Assembly: GCA_035629075.1 (NCBI GenBank)
Contig: DASPIK010000090.1
Location: forward strand, 23,558-87,557
Direction: 5' to 3'
DNA length: 64,000 nucleotides
Origin: JAEZPW01 sp035629075
GTDB lineage: Bacteria; Acidobacteriota; Terriglobia; Terriglobales; Acidobacteriaceae
This document shows positions 1 to 9,388 of this stretch, piece after piece. The translations under genes were made by a program, and so were the position numbers. The number at the start of each line of letters is the position of its first letter. Position 1 is the stretch's first letter. The notes below the pieces were generated by a model. It was not told where the DNA came from. It did no database searches and worked only from the letters and a program-made list of their open reading frames with translations.

Positions 1-724
1 CAACGGCGCCGAACAGCGCCCTGTTGCTTATGGCAAGAGCTCCTGTGGGTTGCGACCACGCCAAAGACGCCGTCCCTAGCACCCCCGTTGAGGTGTTACG
101 CTCCATGAGATAGATACCATCCTCGGTCGATGCATAAACAAACTTTCCACCAGGAGCGACAACTATCTGCGTTGGAGCGGTGACCACGCCGATAATCAGA
201 GTTGCGAGCTCCGTCATTTGTCCCGTGACCGGGTGAATGTCGTATTGTGCGATCAAAGCGTGCTGCTGGGATGTGTCTTGCAGAAGCACATAGAGGTTCT
301 TACCCGCAGTATCTGTGACAAGGCTGGTTGGGCAGACACCTGGCAGCGTGACCTGTTGTGCAAGCGTAAGTTGGCCTGTCCCCTGATTTACAGTTTGCAC
401 CTCGACCTGGCCAGATGCCGCGTTGCAATTGCTTCCTCGCACCCCTGGTACGAACTGCGTGTCCGCCACGTACAAGTGAGTGCCGGTCGGATCGGCGACC
501 AATTCTGCTGGCCCAACCCCGGCTGCTTCGAACGGTGAGTTAGCAAGAGGCGTCAGAACCCCAGTTGTCGCATTCAAGCTGAAAGCAGAGATTGTGCCAT
601 CAGCTTGATTGGTGACGTACACGAATTGATTCGATACTTCACCTGCAGTGTGTCCAACGGAGATGATGGGCACGCAAACAAGCAAAGCGAGCAACAACGA
701 TCGTATGCGAATCTTGAAGTTCAT
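1..724 (-). CDS. Secreted lactonase-like beta-propeller protein (3' end outside window)
   Basis: An open frame runs from the ATG at 724 to the left edge, so about 241 residues are visible and the C-terminus is missing. A Shine-Dalgarno GGAGAGG precedes the start. The first 20-25 residues are a signal peptide (charged MNFKIRIR then a leucine-rich core), so the product is exported. Mature sequence shows YVTN-type propeller blades: FVYVTNQADGTISAF, LNATTGVLTPL, HLYVADTQ and KFVYASTEDG. This pattern is typical of the 6-phosphogluconolactonase/YVTN 'lactonase' family common in Acidobacteria. Substrate cannot be inferred; many family members are not enzymes of the pentose phosphate pathway. Confidence 0.75.
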   Translation of the reverse strand, partial: MNFKIRIRSLLLALLVCVPIISVGHTAGEVSNQFVYVTNQADGTISAFSLNATTGVLTPLANSPFEAAGVGPAELVADPTGTHLYVADTQFVPGVRGSNCNAASGQVEVQTVNQGTGQLTLAQQVTLPGVCPTSLVTDTAGKNLYVLLQDTSQQHALIAQYDIHPVTGQMTELATLIIGVVTAPTQIVVAPGGKFVYASTEDGIYLMERNTSTGVLGTASLAWSQPTGALAISNRALFGAV

Positions 725-945
725 GGACCTCTCCTCAGGCAAGAACCGGGGATGCTAAAAGGGCTTGACCTTCACCCCGGCAGTTCGTTCTCGTGTCTTA
801 GGGGCGGAGGATCTACTCGCGCCCAAGCGGGCAATTCCGAGCATTTTCACCCCAATGCAGAGTTGAGCCGCGAATATTTCGCAAGTTGCCGAATGGCCCA
901 CACGGAGAGCACCAAGTCGCATGTTTCACTTCGCCCTGAAAAGCG

Positions 946-980
946 AAAGCCCCACACCTTTCGGTTGTGGGGCTTTGTTT
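946..980 (-). terminator. Stem-loop terminator after the S9 peptidase gene
   Basis: An 11-bp perfect stem (AAAGCCCCACA at 946-956 with TGTGGGGCTTT at 966-976) has a 9-nt loop. It lies 15 nt past the peptidase stop codon. T-rich tails occur on both sides, so it may also insulate in the other direction. Confidence 0.7.
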
Positions 981-994
981 CTCGAAGCGATTAG

Positions 995-3301
995 CTACTT
1001 ACCGACTGCAACTGCACGTTGTAGTTCCCGGTTCCAGTTCGGCGGATCCATGCCGAGAAGGTTGTGGACGAAGAAGTCCTGCAAAGCGCGTTGGCCCCAA
1101 GCGCCGCCAGCTCCGTGCCCGCCTCCGGGGACAACAACCAGATCGAACTGCTTGTTGGCCTTTATCAGCGCGTTGACTACCTGGAACGTAGCAGCCGGAT
1201 CCACGTTCGTGTCCATCTCGCCGACGACCAGCATCAATTTCCCTTGCAGACGATATGCGTTGTCCACGTTGGAAGAGGCCGCGTAGTGCGGGCCGATGGG
1301 CCAGCCCATCCAGAGTTCGTTCCACCAGATCTTGTCGATGCGATTGTCGTGCGAACCACAGTTCGCAACACCCGCGTGGTAGAACTCGGGATGGAAGAGG
1401 AGCGCGGCCAATGCGTTCTGCCCGCCAGCGGAAGTGCCATAGATACCAACGCGCGAAATGTCATACCACGGGTACTTGGCAGCAACCGCTTTGTGCCACA
1501 GAATGCGATCTTCAAAGCCACCGTCTTTCAGGTTGTGCCACGCCACATCGTGGAAGGCCTTGGAACGGTTGTTGGTCCCCATGCCGTCGATGTGCACAAC
1601 TACGAAGCCCAACTCGGTCAGCGGCTCCACGAGCGTATTGAAGGATTTAGGAACGAACGAACCCTGTGGTCCAGCGTAGATCGCTTCGATCACCGGGTAC
1701 TTCTTGTTGGGATCGAAATTAGCAGGCCGAGAGATGATGCCCCAAATGTCGGTCTTGCCATCACGTCCGATCGCCGAGAAGACCTCAGGCGCCTGCCAAC
1801 CGGCGGCTAGTAGCTTTGAGATGTCAGCGCGTTCAACATCCATCACCACCGAACCTTTTTCCGCATCGCGCAACTGCATCACGGGCGCAAGATCGACGCG
1901 GGACCAGAGGTCCACGAAGTACTTGCCGTCTGGCGAGTAGGAAATCTGGTGGTTGGCGTCGGGGTTGTCCGTGAGCTTCGTCAGACCGGTCCCGTCAAAG
2001 TTGATACGGAAAGCGTGAGTAAAATACGGATCCTTGCCAGGATACATTCCACTGGCCTGGAACCATATCTGGCGCTTCTCTTCATCGACGCGGTCCACGG
2101 CGCGAACGACCCAGTTCCCCTTGGTGATCTGGTTCTTCAGTTTGCCCGTGACTCCATCGAACAAATAGAGATGCGCCCACCCGTCACGCTCAGACATCCA
2201 GACGACCTCGGCACCGTCCTTCACGTCATAGCGATACGTTTTTCCGGTGTCGGTCTGGTTGGGAATCAAACGAGGATAATCGATGAACGTCTTGCTGGTC
2301 TCGGTGATTACGCCACGAGCAGCACCGGTTTTTGCGTCCACTTCAACAATGCGGTACAACTGGTGCCCGCGCTGGTTGTACTCAAACGTAAACGCGCGGC
2401 CGTCTTTGCGCCACTCGATTGGCGACAGCGAGAAGGGATTCGGGAACAGAGCGTTGTCGATATCGATCTGCATCTTCGATTCAACGTCAAATAAGACCGG
2501 CTGTTCGAGGTCGAGGATGTCGCCCGGCTTCTCATATTCAATTGAGGAGAACTTCGGCTGCAATTGGTCCTGAGGAGAGGACTCGACGTAGTTGATCTTC
2601 CGGTGAAATCCCTGGCGCACTCGGTAGGCGGCCAGACGCTTCGAATCCGGCGACCACCGGATGGAACGGCGGTCGAAAGAGTTACTCTCGGTTCCATCGA
2701 AGCTTAGCGGCGAGGGTTCGCGGCTGCCCTTCGCGCGAATGAAGACGTTATAGTTCTGAATGAAAGCTTCCCATTTGCCGTCCGGAGAGGGCACGGCTTC
2801 TGAGCGGAATCGATCGCGCTGGCCTTCGTCCTCGTAATCTCCGTATCTAAACTCATACGGACGAAGCGCTCCGGCGTTCTTGCACTCATACTTCACAACA
2901 TCGCAAGTCCACCGGGCTTCCTGCAGCGGGAAAGTGATCGATTCACCGTTGCCTGTAATACGGGAGCGTTCGAACGGCAGTGTGGTCGCGGTAATGCTCT
3001 CACCGCTGGCCTTGGACAGAGCCGCAGCAACTTTTTCATGGTCAAAAGCGGGCTTCTTGGTGGCCGTCTTCGGATCTACCAACACGAAGGCGTGCCCACC
3101 CGCCACACTCGTGCGATAAAGCAACTGTCCGGACGACTTGATCCACCTGGGCGACTCCGGCTGGTTAACGGTCAATCCTCTGTACTTGGTACGGAGATTG
3201 GCTGCCCGTTCGTAGTCCGCGCTGGAAACCTGCCCAACTGCAGCTGACGTGAGAAGAGATAAGAAGAGCAAAACAACGAAAGAATGTTGCTTTTGGAGCA
3301 T
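995..3301 (-). CDS. S9 family prolyl oligopeptidase / DPP-IV-like peptidase
   Basis: 768 residues, the normal size for secreted S9 peptidases (DPP-IV / prolyl tripeptidyl aminopeptidase type), which cleave proline-containing peptides. Residues 1-23 form a signal peptide ending AAVGQ. An eight-bladed DPPIV-N propeller fills about 100-510, and an alpha/beta hydrolase catalytic domain about 540-768. The catalytic triad is visible: Ser624 in GTSAGG, Asp697 in GEMDTNVD and His729 in GGGHGAGG. A weak GAGGGCG lies before the ATG. It appears monocistronic with its own terminator. A nutrient-peptidase role in the periplasm is inferred from the signal peptide. Confidence 0.9.
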   Translation of the reverse strand: MLQKQHSFVVLLFLSLLTSAAVGQVSSADYERAANLRTKYRGLTVNQPESPRWIKSSGQLLYRTSVAGGHAFVLVDPKTATKKPAFDHEKVAAALSKASGESITATTLPFERSRITGNGESITFPLQEARWTCDVVKYECKNAGALRPYEFRYGDYEDEGQRDRFRSEAVPSPDGKWEAFIQNYNVFIRAKGSREPSPLSFDGTESNSFDRRSIRWSPDSKRLAAYRVRQGFHRKINYVESSPQDQLQPKFSSIEYEKPGDILDLEQPVLFDVESKMQIDIDNALFPNPFSLSPIEWRKDGRAFTFEYNQRGHQLYRIVEVDAKTGAARGVITETSKTFIDYPRLIPNQTDTGKTYRYDVKDGAEVVWMSERDGWAHLYLFDGVTGKLKNQITKGNWVVRAVDRVDEEKRQIWFQASGMYPGKDPYFTHAFRINFDGTGLTKLTDNPDANHQISYSPDGKYFVDLWSRVDLAPVMQLRDAEKGSVVMDVERADISKLLAAGWQAPEVFSAIGRDGKTDIWGIISRPANFDPNKKYPVIEAIYAGPQGSFVPKSFNTLVEPLTELGFVVVHIDGMGTNNRSKAFHDVAWHNLKDGGFEDRILWHKAVAAKYPWYDISRVGIYGTSAGGQNALAALLFHPEFYHAGVANCGSHDNRIDKIWWNELWMGWPIGPHYAASSNVDNAYRLQGKLMLVVGEMDTNVDPAATFQVVNALIKANKQFDLVVVPGGGHGAGGAWGQRALQDFFVHNLLGMDPPNWNRELQRAVAVGK

Positions 3302-3615
3302 GTCGCCCTCGAAGCTGGAATGGCCAGCTCACGGGTCCGTGCCCGCAGAAATCTGCTGATGTGAGTTGGCTGCCGAACGAGAGTACATCATTTTGTATAA
3401 AGAATCCAATCCACTTGTCTCTGGTGGGCTGCAGTGTTGGGTGCAGTTTTTTTTGGGGGTCCGCCGCTTGGAGACAACCGTGCGTTCGCTCGTGAAGTCT
3501 GGGACGCCAGCGTTCGCTGCACAGGAATCCAGAAGGTTTTCTCCCTCAGCACACTGCAACGAAACGAGAGCTCCCTAGCCAAGGCTGGGCGCCTTGTGGA
3601 GACAGTTGCTAGACC
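3302..3615. other. Intergenic region without a supportable gene
   Basis: This 314-bp gap separates two minus-strand genes and must hold the promoter of the S9 peptidase. It contains a run of eight T followed by GGGGG near 3448-3460, and an A/T-rich stretch near 3390-3410 (TATACAAAAT on the minus strand) that could serve as a -10 region. No convincing -35 or operator was found. Short open frames here lack family features. Confidence 0.4.
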
Positions 3616-4842
3616 TCAGGCCGAGGCGCGCTCAGCCTCCGAAACGTCTTCGCCGAAGAATCGTGGTCGCGACTCCGGGGTCAACGGGAACTCCGGCCCG
3701 CTAAACAACACGTCCGGAACGCGGGTAGGGTCCTGAGCGATCAGCGGCAAGGCTCGTGCGCGGCGTGAATCCGCCTCCGCACCGGGTCGTTGAAACAAGT
3801 CGTAGAACCAACCTGTCACGGTTCTGACTGCTGCGTAATAGTCATCATGCCGCTGTGCATACTGGTGGCCGGCAATGTCCCAATCGCCGCCGCGCAAGAG
3901 TTCATCCGACAAAACGCGAGCGTCCCGAAATGCGAGTGAAAGACCTTGGCCCCATGACGGATCACTGGAAGCGGCCGCGTCGCCCACCAGAGCCACACCA
4001 TCTCGATAGGGGTGGTCTACCCAGACATCTTTACACTCGAACGACGCGAGCGGACCGTCTGGTCTGGCGCCACCAAGCGCGACCGCGCCCATTGCAGTGC
4101 CGTTCCACAATGCAAAAAAGAGCGACATGTCGTTCAATCCCTGCAGACGTTTGCAGACACGTGGGTGAAAGCCGAAGTACGCGCGGGCACAGTCGCACTG
4201 CTGAGGGAAAACTCCGGCGATAGCGCCAGTTGAAAGATCGTTTGCAACGTATGCGACGGAGCGATCCACTGTGTTCGGAAAATTCGTCAGCCAAACACCA
4301 CTCAGCATGAGGGGAATGACTCCCTGACGCACTTTGAATCCGAGTTGAGCACGCAAGCCGGGGTTTCGGCCGGCGCATATAGCGACGAACCGTGCCACGA
4401 GTTGGGCAGTCGATCCACCATTCTCGACCGTTACTCTGGCCTGACGTCCGGGTACGATGCTGCGGACCGATGCTCCGCGTTGAACATCAGCGCCTGCATT
4501 GGCTGCTGCGGTGAGTAGTAACTCCTGCGCTTCCGGGTGGTAGAAGGTCCACATGCCGCGTGCCTGACGTGTGGTAGCAACCATGTCGCGTCGCGGCGCA
4601 GGCTTACCGTCGATGATCTGCTCGAACCAGCGGAGTTCGACGGAACACGTTCGGAGTATTTCGGCGACTCCTAACATGTCAAGTTCCGCAACGCCCCAGG
4701 GCTGTAAGGTTTCGCCGCGGATACGATCATGGAATCGCGGTTCCCGCTCCAAAACCAGAACGCGAGCGCCACTCTGAGCCATTCGCCGCGCCAGCGACGA
4801 ACCAGCCACCCCGCCTCCGATGACGATCAAGTCATAAACCAT
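3616..4842 (-). CDS. FAD-dependent monooxygenase / oxidoreductase
   Basis: 408 residues, the usual length for group A flavin monooxygenases and related halogenase-like enzymes. The N-terminus has the dinucleotide-binding GxGxxG (Gly9, Gly11, Gly14 in IGGGVAG) and the ribose-binding Glu32 in VLERE. The second FAD motif GDAAASSDPSWGQG begins at residue 287, the typical GD motif. DRIRGETL near residue 40 matches the substrate-side loop of p-hydroxybenzoate hydroxylase-like enzymes. The ATG follows a strong GGGGAGG. It sits alone between the peptidase and DUF2239 genes, so the substrate is unknown; an aromatic or isoprenoid compound is a guess. Confidence 0.8.
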   Translation of the reverse strand: MVYDLIVIGGGVAGSSLARRMAQSGARVLVLEREPRFHDRIRGETLQPWGVAELDMLGVAEILRTCSVELRWFEQIIDGKPAPRRDMVATTRQARGMWTFYHPEAQELLLTAAANAGADVQRGASVRSIVPGRQARVTVENGGSTAQLVARFVAICAGRNPGLRAQLGFKVRQGVIPLMLSGVWLTNFPNTVDRSVAYVANDLSTGAIAGVFPQQCDCARAYFGFHPRVCKRLQGLNDMSLFFALWNGTAMGAVALGGARPDGPLASFECKDVWVDHPYRDGVALVGDAAASSDPSWGQGLSLAFRDARVLSDELLRGGDWDIAGHQYAQRHDDYYAAVRTVTGWFYDLFQRPGAEADSRRARALPLIAQDPTRVPDVLFSGPEFPLTPESRPRFFGEDVSEAERASA

Positions 4843-5111
4843 GATCTGGACCTCCCCATGGTTGCCGAGCCTAGGCCAGCGGATTCAGTTGTTTGAAGAT
4901 GCGGTCTCGGAATCCCGTCCCGCTCAGAATGGCGCGAACATTAGCGCAGAACCTGCTCTGGTTCCAGTGTGATTGAGAGCTGCTCACACGTGATGAGCTT
5001 CTATTGGCTGCTTGCGCGTGATGCTGTGTGTTCGATAGGGCTGACGCACCCGGCAGCCCTATGAACAACAAGAGTCGATCAATGGTTGGTCCACCAGCGA
5101 CTTGCGAGGAG

Positions 5112-5741
5112 TCACACGCGGCTGGCCTCCTCCGCTTGCGCATCTGCTCTGTCGCTCGTCGCCCTGTCTACGAGTTTCCTGAGATAGTCGCGGACATCAG
5201 GTGGCCACGACGCCGTAAGCTGATCAAACCGCTGACGGTCGCCGCGATAGAAAGCTCGCGAAGCTTCCTCATATCCGGGGAGATCTCCTGCCATGATGGT
5301 CATACAACGGTTGACAGCTTCCTGTGACTGACGAGCGCGATCACGCGCCTGGTGGCTGCGACGAGCCTCCTCAACCAGTTTGCGCAACGCCACCGACGCT
5401 CCGCCAGGTTGGCGGTTCAGCCATTCCCAGTGACGCGGCAGAAGCGTAACTTCGCGTGCAACCACTCCAAGTTTCGGCCGGCCGGGTCGACGTTCGCGCT
5501 CCGGATCCGCTGCTCTCGATTCGGATGCGTGGACGCCCACTCTCGCGAGCACCTGGTCCGTGGTACCGCGGAAGTCCACTTCGACTGTCCTGCCGGTGTT
5601 GTCGTCGAAAATGATGATGGGAGTTTGGCTGCTTACATCTATGCTCGTTTTGGCAGCGGCAATCACATCGCGGAGGCTCCCCGACGCGAGACGTCGCTGA
5701 TCCTGGAACGCCGTGAAGGTGGTTTCATTAACTTCGGTCAT
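5112..5741 (-). CDS. DUF2239 family protein
   Basis: 209 residues. The segment GRPKLGVVAREVTLLPRHWEW followed by QPGGASVALRKLVEEAR (about residues 89-130) is the hallmark of DUF2239, a cytoplasmic family of unknown function. The N-terminal third (TPIIIFDDNTGRTVEVDF) also fits. The C-terminal third is charged and helical and ends in AEEASRV. The family often sits beside transcription regulators. Here no regulator is adjacent, but the upstream region carries two copies of a palindromic motif (5751-5761 and 5780-5790), suggesting tight regulation. Function not known. Confidence 0.85.
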   Translation of the reverse strand: MTEVNETTFTAFQDQRRLASGSLRDVIAAAKTSIDVSSQTPIIIFDDNTGRTVEVDFRGTTDQVLARVGVHASESRAADPERERRPGRPKLGVVAREVTLLPRHWEWLNRQPGGASVALRKLVEEARRSHQARDRARQSQEAVNRCMTIMAGDLPGYEEASRAFYRGDRQRFDQLTASWPPDVRDYLRKLVDRATSDRADAQAEEASRV

Positions 5742-5750
5742 GGAGCGATT

Positions 5751-5790
5751 TTACCCGGATATAAACTGGGAAGGCAATATTATCCGGATA
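5751..5790 (-). promoter_or_regulatory. Repeated operator-like motif upstream of the DUF2239 gene
   Basis: TTAYCCGGATA occurs twice in the same orientation, at 5751-5761 and 5780-5790, 29 bp apart. The second copy contains the perfect 10-bp palindrome TATCCGGATA. On the minus strand the distal copy overlaps a -10-like GATAAT, and the proximal copy lies 10 bp before the ATG at 5741. The arrangement suits a dimeric repressor; which protein binds is unknown. Confidence 0.45.
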
Positions 5791-5825
5791 AAATCCTGAA
5801 TTGGGTTCCTGTTCGTCGGGTTGCG

Positions 5826-7964
5826 TTACGTGAGCGGCACGTCGGAAACCGATCTGCGCAACACTCCTGCCGTAGCTAACGCATCTCGCACCCGCGCCCG
5901 TGCTAGTTCCTGTGAAGGCGCGTCCTTGGAGATGATTCCCGCTGCGTGGTGCAACAACCAATCCCTCTCCGCCTCGTTTAAGACTTTCGATGTGTTGATG
6001 ATGACAGGAATGTCGCTAGTGCCCTTGTCCTCTTTGAGCAAGCGGAGCACATCCATACCGGCGATATCGGGCATTCTTAAGTCGAGGAAGATGGCGTCAG
6101 GCCGCTCTGTTCGCGCTAGGCGCAGCCCCTCTTCGCCTCCGGTTGCTTCGATTACAGTGCAACCGCTGTCGCTCAACACACCCCGAAGCAAATATCGGGA
6201 GATTTCATCGTCGTCAATGATGAGAAGTTTCCCGCTGTCGGGCTTTGCCGTAAGCGTGCTCAACTGTTGCAGCAGCCAGTCGCGGTCAATTGGTTTGACT
6301 GCGAACGCGTCCGCGCCCAGACTGCGAGCTTTGCGCTCGTTATCGACCATTGTGACAACGATGACAGGAATGTCCTTGGTGGCCGAGTCAGATTTCAAGT
6401 CTACGAGGAGTGGCCAACTGCTTTCAGATTCCAGGAGGATATCCAACAGAATGGCGGCAGGGCGGTTGGTCTGCAGGAAACGTCGCGCGTCCTTGAGCGT
6501 AGCTGCCGGTAGGACCTGAAATCCCGAACCGCGCAAGTAACGCTCGTAGATGAAGAGGCTCTCCCGGTTGTCTTCGACGACCAGCACCGGTTTGAGCGAG
6601 GGATCCAGTTTGGAAATGCTCGGCAGGGTTAGGCGAGCTTCTCCCGCGCCGGAGTACACAACAGGGATGATGGCGTGGAAGGTTGCCCCTTTGCCCAATC
6701 CTTCGCTGACACACCAGACATTCCCGCCGAGCAACTGCGCAAGACGCCGCGACAGCGGTAGTCCCAAGCCAGTGCCTTTCACTTTTCTCTGCATGGGATG
6801 GTCGACCTGCGCCCATTCCTCGAAGATGCGCTCCTGATCTTGCCGGTCTATGCCGATTCCGGTATCACTCACCGAGAACAGGATGCAGTTGTTCTCGGAT
6901 CTAGCTGAAACACGTACTTCCCCTTGCTCCGTGAACTTCAGAGCGTTGGAGATGAAGTTGCGGAGGATCTGAGAAACCTTGCTTTCGTCGGTGTTCATCA
7001 CCGGCAGATCAGGAGCCTCATCAAACGCCAGCGTGACGGACGAGTTGCCCGCCAGCAGGGGCTTCAGCATGCCGCGCAGCGCGGCGAATAACCCCTTCAC
7101 CTCGAACTCGTGAGGACGAACGACAATCTTGCCGGCTTCCACCTTGGCCAGGTCCAACAGATCGTTCACCAGTTCCGAAAGGTCCTCGGCTGCCCGGCGA
7201 ACATACGTGACCTGCTTTTCCTGTTCGGGAGGAAGCTCGATTTCACGTTTGTCCAGCAGCAGCCGCGACAGGCTCAGGATTGAGTTCAGCGGAGTGCGGA
7301 ACTCGTGGGTCATGTTTGAGAGGAAACGCGATTTCAATTCGCTGGCACGTTGAAGAAAATCGGCCTTGTCGTCGAGTTCTGCATACAGCGCCACAACTCC
7401 CCGATTCGTTTCCTCCAATTCACGGTTGACCTGAGCCAACTCTTCGAGCGTGCGCATCAGTTCCTGGTTTTGCTGTTGCAGCTCCTGGACCGGATCACCA
7501 GGAACACGCTTTGCCAACTCCTCGGCGATGATGGCTAGATCAACCCGGCGATTCCGAGGTGGAATCTCCTTCAACATTCGAACCGTAGTACCGCGGCCGA
7601 GTTCCGTAGATATCTCGAACTCATCCATGAGCCGCTTCGCCCCAATGATCCCGAGGCCCATGCCTGTGCGCGACTGATAGGTGCCGTCAAGTACATCTTC
7701 CAATTGCTTGATGCCTGGGCCGTCATCCTGCACCGTCATAGCGAAGGTGCTGGGTGGTCTGCCTTCCACGAAGAACTCGACGCGACCCCCACCGGCGTAC
7801 TTGAAGGCATTGCGCGCGATTTCCGACACTGCTGTAGCAATGCGCGTCTGATCGTGGTGTTCGAATCCGAGCAAAGATGCGATTTGTCGCGCACGCTGCC
7901 GAGTCGCAACGAGATCGTGCTCGTAGCGCACCTGCACGGTGGTGATTTTCGTCTGAAGCTTCAT
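5826..7964 (-). CDS. Hybrid histidine kinase with RsbT-type N-terminal domain and two receivers
   Basis: About 712 residues from the ATG at 7964, chosen because ATGA overlaps the upstream stop by 4 nt; a start 27 nt earlier is possible. Order: RsbT/RsbW-type HATPase (1-140, with SEIARNAFKYAG and GMGLGIIGAKR), a coiled coil (about 160-205), HisKA with His220 in MTHEFRTPLNS, HATPase_c (N box NFISNALKFTEQG, DTGIGID, GTGLGLPLSRR), REC1 with Asp508, REC2 with Asp628. No membrane segment, so it is cytosolic. As the last gene of the rsb operon it is probably the stressosome's output, replacing RsbU. That role is inference; domain calls are direct. Confidence 0.9.
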   Translation of the reverse strand: MKLQTKITTVQVRYEHDLVATRQRARQIASLLGFEHHDQTRIATAVSEIARNAFKYAGGGRVEFFVEGRPPSTFAMTVQDDGPGIKQLEDVLDGTYQSRTGMGLGIIGAKRLMDEFEISTELGRGTTVRMLKEIPPRNRRVDLAIIAEELAKRVPGDPVQELQQQNQELMRTLEELAQVNRELEETNRGVVALYAELDDKADFLQRASELKSRFLSNMTHEFRTPLNSILSLSRLLLDKREIELPPEQEKQVTYVRRAAEDLSELVNDLLDLAKVEAGKIVVRPHEFEVKGLFAALRGMLKPLLAGNSSVTLAFDEAPDLPVMNTDESKVSQILRNFISNALKFTEQGEVRVSARSENNCILFSVSDTGIGIDRQDQERIFEEWAQVDHPMQRKVKGTGLGLPLSRRLAQLLGGNVWCVSEGLGKGATFHAIIPVVYSGAGEARLTLPSISKLDPSLKPVLVVEDNRESLFIYERYLRGSGFQVLPAATLKDARRFLQTNRPAAILLDILLESESSWPLLVDLKSDSATKDIPVIVVTMVDNERKARSLGADAFAVKPIDRDWLLQQLSTLTAKPDSGKLLIIDDDEISRYLLRGVLSDSGCTVIEATGGEEGLRLARTERPDAIFLDLRMPDIAGMDVLRLLKEDKGTSDIPVIINTSKVLNEAERDWLLHHAAGIISKDAPSQELARARVRDALATAGVLRRSVSDVPLT

Positions 7965-8974
7965 AGCAAGTGACTCGATTCGGGCTGCCACTCTGACCGC
8001 TGTTTCGCCACAACGACGGTGACGTCGTCGCGCCCGCGAGTAAAGTCACGGTACAGAACGCCCGCGATAACGGCAGGGTCACACGCCGCCAGACCTGGAT
8101 AGTCTTCCAGCCGCCATCCCGTACCTAATCCGTCGGAGTTCATAACGAGCAACGCGTTCCGCGCCCATGGATACCGGAATTCCTGCACTTTTCTTATCTG
8201 ATGCCCCAACGTGCCGTTGTGCGAAACCATCTTGCGGACGTTATCGGGTAAGTACACGGTGCTTGCTATGTTTCCAATACCGGCGAAGCAAATCGCGGGT
8301 TCAGTGAAGTCAATCTCTGAGACTGCCGCGGCCGCTCCACGGGTTTTTCGTAACGCGTCATTCATCCTTGCGAGCAGTGCACCAGGAGGCTCGCTCTGAT
8401 GTTTCTGAAACACTCGCATGGCTTCCGAAGCTGCCTCTGATGCTGCCGGGCCATGTCCCAGACCATCAGCCACCGCGATCTTCGCCTTGCCTGCGATCTC
8501 GGCCACGCTCCAATCGTCGCCTGAAACCTGCTCGCCACGGACAGGAAGGCACACGGAGGCGATGTTAAGTCGAGTGTTGGGACGGTGGCGCAAAAAGCGT
8601 GCTACCAACACGGTTCCCTTGCCCACGGTCGAATAGAGGTCGAACTGGTCTGAAAGACGACGAAGGGCTCCGAGGCCGGTCCCGGAACTACCCGCCGTGG
8701 AATAGCCATCATCCATTGCACGCGCCGGAGAAGGGATGCCGGGTCCAGTGTCGATCGCCAGCAACTCGAGCATGCCGTTGCGCGAAGTAGTCAGTAGCAG
8801 GCGCCCATTGCTCGCGTGCTTGGCGAGGTTCGTAGCAGCCTCGCTAGCGGCCAGCGCGATGCGCCCGGCTTGAGTTTCATCGAATCCGATTCGACGGCTC
8901 AGATCTGCCGCGGCACGCCGGGCTTGGCCAACCTGACTGGAGTCGTGCACCGGAATGCAAAGCTGGTTTCGCAA
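7961..8974 (-). CDS. RsbT-like ATPase fused to RsbX-type SpoIIE/PP2C phosphatase
   Basis: 337 residues. Residues 1-130 are an anti-sigma-type HATPase (ALAASEAATNLAKHAS N box, DTGPGIP, GTGLGALRRL). Residues 140-330 are a small PP2C-like SpoIIE/RsbX domain with metal-binding Asp motifs VADGLGHG, SDGLGTGW and GRDDVTVVV. In Bacillus, RsbX resets the stressosome by dephosphorylating RsbR and RsbS, and the same role is expected here. The start is a TTG preceded by AAGAGGA, 9 nt after rsbT. The stop overlaps the kinase start (ATGA), implying translational coupling. Such fusions are known as 'ATP-binding SpoIIE phosphatases'. Confidence 0.88.
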   Translation of the reverse strand: MRNQLCIPVHDSSQVGQARRAAADLSRRIGFDETQAGRIALAASEAATNLAKHASNGRLLLTTSRNGMLELLAIDTGPGIPSPARAMDDGYSTAGSSGTGLGALRRLSDQFDLYSTVGKGTVLVARFLRHRPNTRLNIASVCLPVRGEQVSGDDWSVAEIAGKAKIAVADGLGHGPAASEAASEAMRVFQKHQSEPPGALLARMNDALRKTRGAAAAVSEIDFTEPAICFAGIGNIASTVYLPDNVRKMVSHNGTLGHQIRKVQEFRYPWARNALLVMNSDGLGTGWRLEDYPGLAACDPAVIAGVLYRDFTRGRDDVTVVVAKQRSEWQPESSHLL

Positions 8975-8983
8975 ACGATCCTC

Positions 8984-9388
8984 TTATTTCCACCGCGAGA
9001 TGCTGACGCGCGTGCCTTGTCCGGGGTTTGACTGAATCTCGAATTCGTTTACAAGCCGCTTGGCGCCGCCCAATCCCAACCCCAGGCCATTACCAGTCGT
9101 GTATCCGTCCTTCAGCGCCAGGTCGATATCCGGAATGCCAGGCCCTTGATCCTCGAAGAGCAGCCGCAAACCACGCCGTCCGTTTTCATTGAGAACTTGC
9201 AGGACGAGCACGCCGCCGCCACCATGCACCACAGTGTTCCTCGCCAACTCACTGGCTGCAGTGACCATCTTTGTCTGGTCTACGAGGCTGAAGCCGGATT
9301 CAACAGCCAGCGCACGAACCCGCTGACGAGCCAAGACGACATCTGTCTCGGCTCTCAGTGGCAGTGATTCATGCTTTAGCACCGCCAC
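8984..9388 (-). CDS. rsbT: RsbT switch serine/threonine kinase
   Basis: 134 residues, the canonical RsbT length. It carries the GHKL ATPase signatures ASELARNTVVHGGGG (N box), EDQGPGIPD (G1) and GLGLGLGGAKRL (G2). RsbT phosphorylates RsbR and RsbS within the stressosome and is then released to activate a downstream target. The start is GTG at 9388 with AGGAG 7 nt upstream, so it overlaps the end of rsbS by 20 nt. The overlap supports coupled synthesis at matched ratios. Confidence 0.92.
   Translation of the reverse strand: MAVLKHESLPLRAETDVVLARQRVRALAVESGFSLVDQTKMVTAASELARNTVVHGGGGVLVLQVLNENGRRGLRLLFEDQGPGIPDIDLALKDGYTTGNGLGLGLGGAKRLVNEFEIQSNPGQGTRVSISRWK

Noticed and set aside
4871..5143. 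Small minus-strand open frame of 90 codons
   Set aside because: Overlaps the end of DUF2239 and has no domain, ribosome site or conserved motif.
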